From NCBI RefSeq assembly GCF_000467105.1, contig NZ_BATI01000007.1, positions 1-64,000 on the forward strand: DNA of 64,000 bases, read 5' to 3'. The position numbers were made by a program, and so were the translations under genes. Positions within the stretch are counted from its first letter, which is position 1, and each line of letters begins with the position of its first letter. The stretch is from Aquipseudomonas alcaligenes NBRC 14159. GTDB lineage: Bacteria; Pseudomonadota; Gammaproteobacteria; Pseudomonadales; Pseudomonadaceae. The notes beneath the pieces were generated by a model. The model did no database searches. It was not told the DNA's origin and saw only the letters and a list, made by a program, of their open reading frames with translations. Positions 18,890-27,909 of the stretch are shown in pieces.

Positions 18890-20292
18890 GCGAACCACCC
18901 GTGCAGCTGGAACGGCTCGTCCGTGCCGACGCTGCGGAACACCCAGGCGCGCTGGCCGTTGCGGGTTTCCACCAGATAGTAGTCGCGGCGCAGATCGCCG
19001 CCGTCCCACCAGCCGGATTCGATGCGCTCCGGGCCGGCGAGGATGCGCGCCAGTGGTTCGCGCAGCGGCTGTGGCTCGTGCAGCAGCCAGCCCGGACGCG
19101 GCCGATCGGCGAGAGGCATGGCCTTGCCGGGGAAGGGGCGCCAGGCGCATTCGGGGCGTGGGTCGGCGTGGGCGTTGAGGCCGTGCAGGGCGTCGTCGCC
19201 GAGACGGGCGCGCAGGCGTTCGCGCAGCTGCTCCCAGCTCTGCTTCTGCTGGGGGCGTGGATCGAACAGCTCACGGCATTCGGGGACGAAGGCCGGCAGG
19301 TCGCGGGCCGTCAGCGCCAGGGCCAGCACCGGCGCGGGCAGTTGCAGCTGCTCCAGGCGCACGCGGGTCAGCTCGAAGAGCAGGCCGGCGTCGCGTTCGG
19401 CGGCGAGCAGGCCGACCTTGAGCTCGGTGGCCACGCCGCTGCGGTGCTCCAGGGCCAGGCTGAAGCGCTGCACACCACCGTCGCGGCTGGCCAGGTAGGC
19501 CGCCAGGTCGCCCAGGGCGCGGCGCAGCGGAAACAGCAGGGCCTGATGCGAGGCGACCTCGAAGTTCAGCTCGATGCGCGTGCTGAACTCGTCCGGCGGC
19601 AGGTAGAAGTCCAGCCCCAGCGGGCGGTGGCCGAGCAACTGGTCCAGGTGCTCCAGCAGCTTGGGTGGAAAGCGCCTGGCCAGGCCTTCGCGCGGCAACT
19701 CCAGCACCTGGCTCAGCTGGCGCAGGCCCATGCGTGTCAGGGCACCGACCATCTCACCGGGCAGGCCGGCGCGGTTGATCGGTAGCTGAGCGATGGCCTG
19801 GGGCAGTTCCCGCTCGCCGACGGCCAGCTCGGCGTGGGCATTGGCCAGGGCGCGCGCGGCGGCCGGATTGGGTGCTAGGACGATGCGATGGCGATAGCCC
19901 AGGGCATCCAGCTCCGTGCGCAGCCGTTGCTCCAGGCGGGGCCAGGGGCCGAGCAGGGCCAGGCTGGAATGCACCTCCAGCAGCAGGGCGCGCGGATAGT
20001 GCAGGCTGACCTGCGAGCTGAAGCGGTAGGCCCAGGCGGCGAGGAACTGCTGGCAGCGCTCCACGGCGGCCAGGTCGTAGTCGGCAGTGGCGAAATCGCG
20101 ACTGAGCAACTGGGCGGCGTTCAGCGCCATGCCGGGGCGCAGGCCGAGTTCACGCGCCGCCGGGTTGAGCGCCTGCAGCACGCGGCGATTGGCCGGCCCG
20201 CTGAGCAGTACCAGCGGGGCCTGCGGGTCGTCGCGCTGGCGCAGTGCGTGGTCCAGCGCCAGTTGCGGCAGGAGAATGCAGGCCCAGCGCAT
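18886..20292 (-). CDS. imuB: Y-family polymerase-like protein ImuB
   Basis: A 468-residue DinB/UmuC-superfamily protein. Its N-terminus [19 protein letters not shown] fits ImuB. A Y-family palm/fingers-like region and a little-finger-like region follow, with a long C-terminal extension. ImuB proteins are usually catalytically inactive and act as a hub linking the beta clamp, ImuA and DnaE2. I chose ATG 20292 because the residues before it are low-complexity shadow translation. The gene overlaps dnaE2 by four bases and starts seven bases after the imuA stop. Confidence 0.88.
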   Translation of the reverse strand: MRWACILLPQLALDHALRQRDDPQAPLVLLSGPANRRVLQALNPAARELGLRPGMALNAAQLLSRDFATADYDLAAVERCQQFLAAWAYRFSSQVSLHYPRALLLEVHSSLALLGPWPRLEQRLRTELDALGYRHRIVLAPNPAAARALANAHAELAVGERELPQAIAQLPINRAGLPGEMVGALTRMGLRQLSQVLELPREGLARRFPPKLLEHLDQLLGHRPLGLDFYLPPDEFSTRIELNFEVASHQALLFPLRRALGDLAAYLASRDGGVQRFSLALEHRSGVATELKVGLLAAERDAGLLFELTRVRLEQLQLPAPVLALALTARDLPAFVPECRELFDPRPQQKQSWEQLRERLRARLGDDALHGLNAHADPRPECAWRPFPGKAMPLADRPRPGWLLHEPQPLREPLARILAGPERIESGWWDGGDLRRDYYLVETRNGQRAWVFRSVGTDEPFQLHGWFA

Positions 20293-20299
20293 CTCGGCC

Positions 20300-20905
20300 T
20301 CAGAGTGCGATGGCGCGCGCCGGCGCCAGGCCGCCGCGGCATTTGAGCACGCGCACTTGCGCCGGCCCTTCCAGCAGCAGGCGCAGGGCGGCAGGCGAGG
20401 GGTTATGCGCGGCACTGGCCGGGCGATAGGCGAAGCCCAGGGTCTGGCCGGTTTCGGCGGCTACCTGCAGGCGGCGCAGGGCGCGGTCGCTGGCGTGTTC
20501 CGGCCAGCACAGTACGGCGCCACAGCTGCCGGAGCGCAGGCACTGCTCGGCGGCCCACAGGGCGTCTTCCTCATTGGCGTGCACGATCTCCAGGCAGTGC
20601 AGGTCGATACCAGCCAGCTGCCAGGCCGGCGCGTAGGGCAGGAAGGGTGGGGCGATCAGAAGCAGACGCTCGCCGGCCTGGCTCAGCCGTGCCAGGGTCG
20701 GCCACAACAGCTGCAGCTCGCCCAGGCCGGGCCTGGGCAGGAGAATTTCGCTGAGCGCCGCCTCTGGCCAGCCGCCACTGGGCAGAGAGGCATCCAAGCG
20801 GCTATGGCCACTGGGTTGCGAGCTGCTTGGCGTTTTCTGGGCTTGTCCCTTCCAGACGCGGCGCTCGTCGAGCAGGCGATCGAGGGCGATGACCGATGCA
20901 TTCAT
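20300..20905 (-). CDS. imuA: Mutagenesis protein ImuA (RecA-like)
   Basis: A 201-residue RecA/SulA-superfamily protein of the mutasome. It begins MNASVIALDRLLDERRVWKG and contains the characteristic PSGHSRLDASLPSGGWPEAALSEILLP region, similar to the RecA Walker area, and LLLIAPPFLPYAPAW. It is the first gene of the SOS cassette; a LexA box lies 58-73 bp upstream of its start. ATG 20905 is preferred over an upstream in-frame start at 21031, which would place the LexA box inside the coding region. Confidence 0.88.
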   Translation of the reverse strand: MNASVIALDRLLDERRVWKGQAQKTPSSSQPSGHSRLDASLPSGGWPEAALSEILLPRPGLGELQLLWPTLARLSQAGERLLLIAPPFLPYAPAWQLAGIDLHCLEIVHANEEDALWAAEQCLRSGSCGAVLCWPEHASDRALRRLQVAAETGQTLGFAYRPASAAHNPSPAALRLLLEGPAQVRVLKCRGGLAPARAIAL

Positions 20906-20960
20906 GAGTGGCACCGGTAATGAAGGACTGAGAGGGTTGGCATGGTTGGGGCCGCTAAAA

Positions 20961-20980
20961 TACTGTATATAAAAACAGTA
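20961..20980 (-). promoter_or_regulatory. LexA (SOS) box upstream of imuA
   Basis: TACTGTATATAAAAACAGTA contains the consensus CTGT-N8-ACAG core (20963-20978) with symmetric TA flanks, essentially a perfect gammaproteobacterial LexA site. It lies 58 bp before the imuA start and about 120 bp before divergent dnaX. It should repress imuA-imuB-dnaE2 until DNA damage. An effect on dnaX is less likely given the distance. Confidence 0.93.
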
Positions 20981-21101
20981 TTTGATAAGTCGCACCTCTA
21001 CAAGTCCACTCCGATGAGGGGTGCTGTCCACGGCGGATGCAATTTGCCTGGTGCTCCGCTAGGATTAGCCACTTCCGCTTTCCCAGCCGCGACGGTTTTT
21101 C

Positions 21102-23165
<2,064 letters not shown>

Positions 23166-23189
23166 GTCGATTAGCCGAGGAACACCATC

Positions 23190-23516
23190 ATGATGAAAGG
23201 CGGCATGGCAGGCCTGATGAAACAGGCGCAGCAGATGCAGGAAAAAATGCAGAAGATGCAGGAAGAGCTGGCCAACGCCGAAGTCACCGGCCAGTCCGGC
23301 GCCGGCCTGGTGAGCGTGGTGATGACCGGTCGCCACGACGTCAAGCGCATCACCCTGGACGACAGTCTGATGCAGGAAGACAAGGAAGTGCTGGAAGACC
23401 TGATCGCCGCGGCGGTGAACGATGCCGTGCGCAAGGTCGAGCAGAACAGCCAGGAGAAGATGTCCGGCATGACCGCAGGTATGCAGCTGCCCCCCGGCTT
23501 CAAAATGCCGTTCTAA
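23190..23516 (+). CDS. ybaB: YbaB/EbfC family nucleoid-associated protein
   Basis: A 108-residue small DNA-binding protein beginning [20 protein letters not shown], with a long amphipathic first helix and the conserved C-terminus [10 protein letters not shown]. Members bind DNA as tweezer-like dimers and are almost always encoded between dnaX and recR, as here. ATG 23190 follows GAGGAA at suitable spacing. Confidence 0.95.
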   Translation: MMKGGMAGLMKQAQQMQEKMQKMQEELANAEVTGQSGAGLVSVVMTGRHDVKRITLDDSLMQEDKEVLEDLIAAAVNDAVRKVEQNSQEKMSGMTAGMQLPPGFKMPF

Positions 23517-23539
23517 ACCGGGCCGCCCAGTCGACGCAC

Positions 23540-23625
23540 ATGGCTGCGTTGCTCAAAGGCGCGGGCATCCTCATTTACGTCAGTAAACTCCGGTGCCCAC
23601 GCCTTCTCGCGCCTTGCCCTGCACG
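23540..23625. repeat. Palindromic intergenic element between ybaB and recR
   Basis: The 164-bp ybaB-recR gap holds a long imperfect inverted repeat. GGCGCGGGCATCC (23558-23570) faces CGGTGCCCACGCC (23591-23603), and TTTAC (23574-23578) faces GTAAA (23583-23587) at the centre. Weaker similarity extends outward on both sides. Similar sequences with a TTTAC-GTAAA centre occur between genes in other Pseudomonas genomes, as far as I recall. It could fold in the mRNA as a large hairpin. No transposase is nearby. Confidence 0.55.
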
Positions 23626-23680
23626 CCGCCTGAACGCCCCCTTACTCCGTGCTGCTCCTTTCTCATAGCGACACTTATCC

Positions 23681-24280
23681 ATGAGCTTCAGCCCCCTGAT
23701 CCGCCAACTGATCGATTCGCTGCGTCTTCTCCCCGGTGTCGGGCAGAAGACCGCGCAGCGCATGGCGCTGCAGTTGCTGGAGCGCGACCGTAGTGGCGGC
23801 ATGCGCCTGTCGCAGGCGCTGGCGGCGGCGATGGAGGGGGTGGGGCACTGCAAGCGTTGCCGCACCCTGAGCGAGGACGAGCTGTGCCCGCAGTGCAGCG
23901 ACCCGCGCCGCGACGACGCGCTGCTGTGCGTGGTCGAGGGGCCGCTGGACGTGTTCGCGGTGGAGCAGACCGGCTATCGCGGGCGCTACTTCGTGCTCAA
24001 GGGCCATCTCTCCCCGCTGGACGGCCTGGGCCCGGAAGCCATCGGCATTCCCGAGCTGCTGGCGCATATCGGCGCCAGCCAGTACGGCGAAGTGATCCTC
24101 GCCACCAACCCGACGGTGGAAGGCGAGGCCACCGCCCACTACATCGCGCAGATGTTGGGCGGCAAGGGCATCGTCCTGTCGCGCATCGCCCATGGCGTGC
24201 CGCTGGGGGGCGAGCTGGAGCTGGTGGACGGCGGCACCCTGGCCCATGCCCTGGCCGGGCGCCGGCCGATCTCCGGCTGA
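23681..24280 (+). CDS. recR: Recombination mediator protein RecR
   Basis: The 199-residue partner of RecF and RecO in loading RecA at gaps. A helix-hairpin-helix lies near the N-terminus ([21 protein letters not shown]). A C4 zinc finger follows ([16 protein letters not shown]), then a Toprim domain ([18 protein letters not shown]) and the C-terminal Walker B-like region with [11 protein letters not shown]. Length and order match the family. It is third in the dnaX-ybaB-recR set, after the palindromic element. Confidence 0.96.
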   Translation: MSFSPLIRQLIDSLRLLPGVGQKTAQRMALQLLERDRSGGMRLSQALAAAMEGVGHCKRCRTLSEDELCPQCSDPRRDDALLCVVEGPLDVFAVEQTGYRGRYFVLKGHLSPLDGLGPEAIGIPELLAHIGASQYGEVILATNPTVEGEATAHYIAQMLGGKGIVLSRIAHGVPLGGELELVDGGTLAHALAGRRPISG

Positions 24281-24281
24281 T

Positions 24282-24767
24282 TCAGCCGCGCGCCAGTCTC
24301 TGCAGCGCGGTGTCATCCATCTCGTAGGCGATCCATTTCCGTACCGGGCGCCCGCCCAGGCGCTGGTAGAAGCTTTCCGCGCGCGTATTGCCGGCCAGAA
24401 CGTCCCAGTGCAGGCGTCCGGCGCCTTGTCCGAGGGCCCAGTTCGCCAGCTCCACCAGCAACCGCCGGCCCAGCCCTGACGAGCGCTGGGCGGGGCGCAC
24501 GTACAGCTCCTTGAGCCGGGCCGTGGGTCGCAGGTCGTAGGTGAACGGAATCAGCAGCGCCAGCGCATAACCGAGCAGCTCGCCCTCGGCCTCGGCGACG
24601 AACACCTGGCACTGTGCGGCGGGGCCGAAGGCGCGCTGGCGCAGCGCCTGTTCGTCCACGGCGAACTCCGTCAGGTAGTCCTCGAACGCCGCCAGTTCGC
24701 GCATCAGTTCCAGCAGCATGGGCACGTCCGCTAAGCCAGCGGCACGTACCCGCACGGGGCTCAGCAT
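24282..24767 (-). CDS. GNAT-family N-acetyltransferase
   Basis: A 161-residue acetyltransferase. The acetyl-CoA binding motif A is LKELYVRPAQRSSGLGRRLLVELANWA, with the Q/R-x-x-G-x-G/A pattern, and motif B is AESFYQRLGGRPV. Similarity of layout suggests the diamine/spermidine acetyltransferase-like branch, but the substrate cannot be read from sequence. ATG 24767 overlaps the end of the rhodanese gene by seven bases, so the two are probably one transcript. Confidence 0.82.
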   Translation of the reverse strand: MLSPVRVRAAGLADVPMLLELMRELAAFEDYLTEFAVDEQALRQRAFGPAAQCQVFVAEAEGELLGYALALLIPFTYDLRPTARLKELYVRPAQRSSGLGRRLLVELANWALGQGAGRLHWDVLAGNTRAESFYQRLGGRPVRKWIAYEMDDTALQRLARG

Positions 24768-25186
24768 GCGCAGCTGACGCTCTGCGGTTGGGCATCGCCG
24801 CCGACTAGGCTCAGGCCCTCGTCGAGCCAGCCGGTGACGCCGCCGATCATCTCCTTCACCGCGTAGCCGAGGTTGGCCAGGCGCACGGCGGCGCGGTGCA
24901 CGCCGTTGCAGTGCGGGCCGGCGCAATAGACGACGAACAGGGTGTTGCGCGGGAACTCGGCCATGCGCTCGGCGCTCATCAGGCGGTGCGGCAGGTTGAG
25001 CGCGCCCGGTACGTGGCCGGCGGCGTAGGCGGCCTCGCCGCGCACGTCGAGCAGGACGAAGTCGACCTGGCCCTCCTGCTGGCTGTGGTGGACGTCCGAG
25101 CAATCGGTCTCGAAGCTCAGGCGCTGGCTGAAGTGCATCAGGGCAACGGCGGAAGGGGCGGCGGGGAACTGACTGACCAGGCTCAT
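24761..25186 (-). CDS. Rhodanese-domain sulfurtransferase
   Basis: A 141-residue single rhodanese domain. The DVRGEAAYAAGHVPGALNLPH signature precedes the active-site loop VVYCAGPHCNGVHRAA, whose first Cys is the expected persulfide carrier. AGGAG precedes the start at 25186. It is transcribed divergently from the FtrA-type regulator, a pairing that suggests that regulator controls it. Frame openness far upstream is only a shadow of the divergent gene. Confidence 0.88.
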   Translation of the reverse strand: MSLVSQFPAAPSAVALMHFSQRLSFETDCSDVHHSQQEGQVDFVLLDVRGEAAYAAGHVPGALNLPHRLMSAERMAEFPRNTLFVVYCAGPHCNGVHRAAVRLANLGYAVKEMIGGVTGWLDEGLSLVGGDAQPQSVSCAC

Positions 25187-25282
25187 GGTGGAACTCCTCG
25201 TGGTGGGGGATGGCGCCACTGTATGAGTCGCCGCCACTCGGCTACAGTGGCGGCTCGGACAGCTATCGGAAATTTTCCGCCA

Positions 25283-26278
25283 ATGCGCAACGACCCCGGC
25301 CTGGTGGCCATCCTCGCCTACGACGGCCTGTGCACCTTCGAATTCGGCATCGCCGTGGAGATCTTCGGCCTGGCGCGGCCGGAGTTCGATTTCCCCTGGT
25401 ATCGCCATCGCATCGTCGGCCTCGACGAGGGGCCGATGCGCGCCATGGGTGGCATCCGGGTGCTGGCCGATGCCGGCCTGGAAGTCCTGGCCGAGGCGCG
25501 CACCATCGTCATTCCCGGCTGGCGCGACCGTGCCGAGCTGCCGCCGCCGGCGTTGCTGGATGCCCTGCGCGAGGCCCACGGGCGCGGCGCGCGACTGCTG
25601 TCGATCTGCTCCGGGGTATTCGTGCTGGCGGCCAGCGGTTTGCTCGATGGCCAGCGCGCCACCACCCACTGGCGCTACACGGATGAACTGGCGCAGCGCT
25701 ACCCGGCCATCGAAGTGGACCCGCAGGTGCTGTATGTCGACGCCGGCCAGCTGATCACCTCGGCCGGCAGCGCCGCCGGCATCGATGCCTGCCTGCACCT
25801 GGTGGCGCGCGACTTCGGCAACCAGGTGGCCAACCGCGTGGCCCAGCGCCTGGTAATGGCGCCGCAGCGGGCCGGCGGCCAGGCCCAGTTCATTCCCGCA
25901 CCGGTGGCGCATTCGGCGCGCCACGATCTGTCCGGCCTGCTGGAGTGGGTGCGCCAGCGCCTCGACCAGCCGCTGGAGGTCAGCCAGCTGGCGGCGCGGG
26001 TGGCGATGAGCGAGCGTACCTTCCTGCGCCGCTTCGGCGCGGCCACCGGCATGACGCCCAAGGCCTGGCTGCAGCACGAGCGCCTGGCCCGTGCCCGCGA
26101 GCTGCTGGAGAGTAGCGGGCAGAGCGTCGAGCGCATCGCCGAGCAGTGTGGCTATCGCACCGTGGAGAGCTTCCGCATCGCCTTCCGCAACCACCTGGGA
26201 TTGCCGCCGAGTGCCTATCGCGAGCGTTTCGGCAAGCACGGCAAAAAAGCGCAGACGACGCTGGCGGAAAACACTTGA
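25283..26278 (+). CDS. FtrA/GlxA-type AraC-family transcriptional regulator
   Basis: A 331-residue regulator with an N-terminal DJ-1/PfpI-like domain (about residues 10-180; LLSICSGVFVLAASGLLDGQRATTHW contains the nucleophile-elbow Cys position) and a C-terminal AraC double HTH (LAARVAMSERTFLRRFGAATG and IAEQCGYRTVESFRIAFRNHLG). FtrA-like members are commonly divergent from a rhodanese gene, as here. ATG 25283 gives the standard length; the frame extends upstream without start signals. The signal sensed is unknown. Confidence 0.86.
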   Translation: MRNDPGLVAILAYDGLCTFEFGIAVEIFGLARPEFDFPWYRHRIVGLDEGPMRAMGGIRVLADAGLEVLAEARTIVIPGWRDRAELPPPALLDALREAHGRGARLLSICSGVFVLAASGLLDGQRATTHWRYTDELAQRYPAIEVDPQVLYVDAGQLITSAGSAAGIDACLHLVARDFGNQVANRVAQRLVMAPQRAGGQAQFIPAPVAHSARHDLSGLLEWVRQRLDQPLEVSQLAARVAMSERTFLRRFGAATGMTPKAWLQHERLARARELLESSGQSVERIAEQCGYRTVESFRIAFRNHLGLPPSAYRERFGKHGKKAQTTLAENT

Positions 26279-26295
26279 GAAGCATTACCATTCGC
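26277..26295 (+). promoter_or_regulatory. Candidate Fur box before the ECF sigma gene
   Basis: The 19 bases at 26277-26295 match 12 of 19 positions of the classic Fur box, including the CATT half at 26289-26292. They overlap the ftrA-like stop codon and lie 33 bp before the sigma-factor start. Fur repression of an iron-uptake sigma factor would be the normal arrangement. The match is moderate. Confidence 0.45.
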
Positions 26296-26327
26296 GCCAT
26301 CTCAACGCCCAGTAGCAGACGTTTTCC

Positions 26328-26840
26328 ATGGCGCTCAGCGCGGCCTCTCAGCAGCAAGCCCTTCAACAGCTCTATGTCGACCATCACGGCTGGTTGCACG
26401 GCTGGCTGCGCCAACGCATGGGCTGCGCACAGAACGCCGCCGACCTGGCCCAGGACACCTTCCTGCGCCTGCTGAGCAAGGAGCGCGATCTCACGCCGCT
26501 GCGCGATCCGCGCGCCTACCTGTCGACCATCGCCCACTCGCTGCTGGTCAACCACTGGCGGCGCCTGGCCATCGAGCGCGCCTACCTGGAATCCCTGGCC
26601 CTGCAGCCGGAGCAGTACGCGCCGTCGCCGGAGCAGCGCGAGCTGATCATGGCCACCCTGCTGCAGATCGACGCCATGCTGCGCCGCCTGCCGGGCAAGG
26701 TGCGCGACGCCTTCCTCATGGCCCAGCTGGATGGCCTGACCTACGCGCAGATCGCCGTGAAGCTCGACGTGTCCGAGCGCATGGTGAAGAAGTACATGGC
26801 CCAGGCCATGCTCCACTGCCTGACCCCGGCGCAGGACTGA
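26328..26840 (+). CDS. FecI-like ECF sigma factor
   Basis: A 170-residue ECF sigma factor of the iron-starvation group. Region 2 contains DLAQDTFLRLL and DPRAYLSTIAHSLLVNHWRR. Region 4 contains LPGKVRDAFLMAQLDGLTYAQIAVKLDVSERMVKKYM. It should direct transcription of the TonB receptor two genes downstream when released by the FecR-like anti-sigma that follows four bases later. The Fur-like site upstream suggests iron control. Confidence 0.92.
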   Translation: MALSAASQQQALQQLYVDHHGWLHGWLRQRMGCAQNAADLAQDTFLRLLSKERDLTPLRDPRAYLSTIAHSLLVNHWRRLAIERAYLESLALQPEQYAPSPEQRELIMATLLQIDAMLRRLPGKVRDAFLMAQLDGLTYAQIAVKLDVSERMVKKYMAQAMLHCLTPAQD

Positions 26841-26843
26841 GCC

Positions 26844-27797
26844 ATGGCCGGCAGCGCTTCCCCGATCGACTTCGTCGTGCTGCAGCAGGCCGCCGACTGG
26901 TTCGCCCTGCTGCGTGACGAGCGCGTCAGCGAGCTGGACCGCCAGGCCTGGCAACGTTGGTTGGACGCCCAGCCGCAGCATCGCCAGGCCTGGCAGCGGG
27001 TGGAGAGCGTCAGCGGTCAGTTCGAGCGTCTGCCGCAGCGCCAGGCGGCGCGTTCGGCCCTGCAGGCGCGCGGAGTGGACCGGCGCCAGGCGCTCAAGGT
27101 GCTGTCGATCATCGGTGGCGGCAGCCTGCTGGCGCTGACCGGCCGCACGCTGCCCTGGCAGCAGTGGCAGGCCAACCAGCGCACGGCGGTGGGCGAGGTG
27201 CTCGGCAGCCAGCTGGCCGATGGCAGCCGTCTGTGGCTGAACACCGACAGCGCGCTGGACGTGGACTTCACCGCCGAACTGCGGCGCCTGGCGCTGTATC
27301 GCGGCGAGGTGCTGGTCGAGGCGGCCGACGATGCCCGTCCGTTGTGGCTGGAAACCGCCCATGGGCGCCTGCGGGTGCAGGGCGGGCGTTTCGCCGTGCG
27401 CCAGCAGGACGATGGCTACCTGGTCTCGACCCAGGTCGGCGCGCTGGAGATTCTCGGTGCACGCCGGCAGAGCCTGGTGGCGGGGCAGCAGGCCTATTTC
27501 GATGCCCAGTGGGTGGACCGCCCGGCGCCGCTGCGCCAGGGCCAGCAGGCCTGGACCCACGGCATTCTGCAGGCCGACGACATGCCGCTGGGCCAGTTCA
27601 TCGCCGAGCTGTCGCGCTATCAGCACGGCCACCTGGGCTGTGATCCGCAGGTGGCCGATCTGCGCCTGGTCGGCGCCTTCCCACTGGCCGAGCCGGAGCG
27701 CATCTATGCCGCCCTGGAGGCCAGCCTGCCGGTGCGCGTGGTGCGCCGGCTGCCCTGGTGGATCAGCATCGAGCCACGCAACGCCGCTGCGGTTTGA
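26844..27797 (+). CDS. FecR-like anti-sigma factor
   Basis: A 317-residue inner-membrane regulator. The N-terminal cytoplasmic part has the conserved tryptophans of the DUF4880/FecR N-domain (ADWFALL, RQAWQRWLDAQPQHRQAWQRV). One hydrophobic segment lies near residues 90-105 (VLSIIGGGSLLALTG). The periplasmic FecR domain contains LADGSRLWLNTDSALDVDF. It passes the signal from the occupied outer-membrane receptor to the sigma factor. It lies between sigma factor and receptor, the standard cell-surface-signalling order. Confidence 0.9.
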   Translation: MAGSASPIDFVVLQQAADWFALLRDERVSELDRQAWQRWLDAQPQHRQAWQRVESVSGQFERLPQRQAARSALQARGVDRRQALKVLSIIGGGSLLALTGRTLPWQQWQANQRTAVGEVLGSQLADGSRLWLNTDSALDVDFTAELRRLALYRGEVLVEAADDARPLWLETAHGRLRVQGGRFAVRQQDDGYLVSTQVGALEILGARRQSLVAGQQAYFDAQWVDRPAPLRQGQQAWTHGILQADDMPLGQFIAELSRYQHGHLGCDPQVADLRLVGAFPLAEPERIYAALEASLPVRVVRRLPWWISIEPRNAAAV

Positions 27798-27805
27798 GTG
27801 CAGGC

Positions 27806-27825
27806 GAAAATATTTTTCATTTGCG
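27806..27825 (+). promoter_or_regulatory. Candidate ECF-type promoter or Fur-like site of the receptor gene
   Basis: The AT-rich stretch GAAAATATTTTTCATTTGCG stands out in GC-rich DNA, 85-104 bp before the receptor start. It resembles the motif I recall before many Pseudomonas siderophore-receptor genes driven by FecI-type sigma factors, and it also gives 12 of 19 matches to a Fur box. Which role it has, if either, cannot be settled from sequence. Confidence 0.4.
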
Positions 27826-27909
27826 GTTCCCCTTTTTTCATCTCGCCTGGCTCCAGGGGCAGAAGGGCGATTTCGCCCGGCCATTGTTTACGAGACCCAG
27901 GGGATTTCC

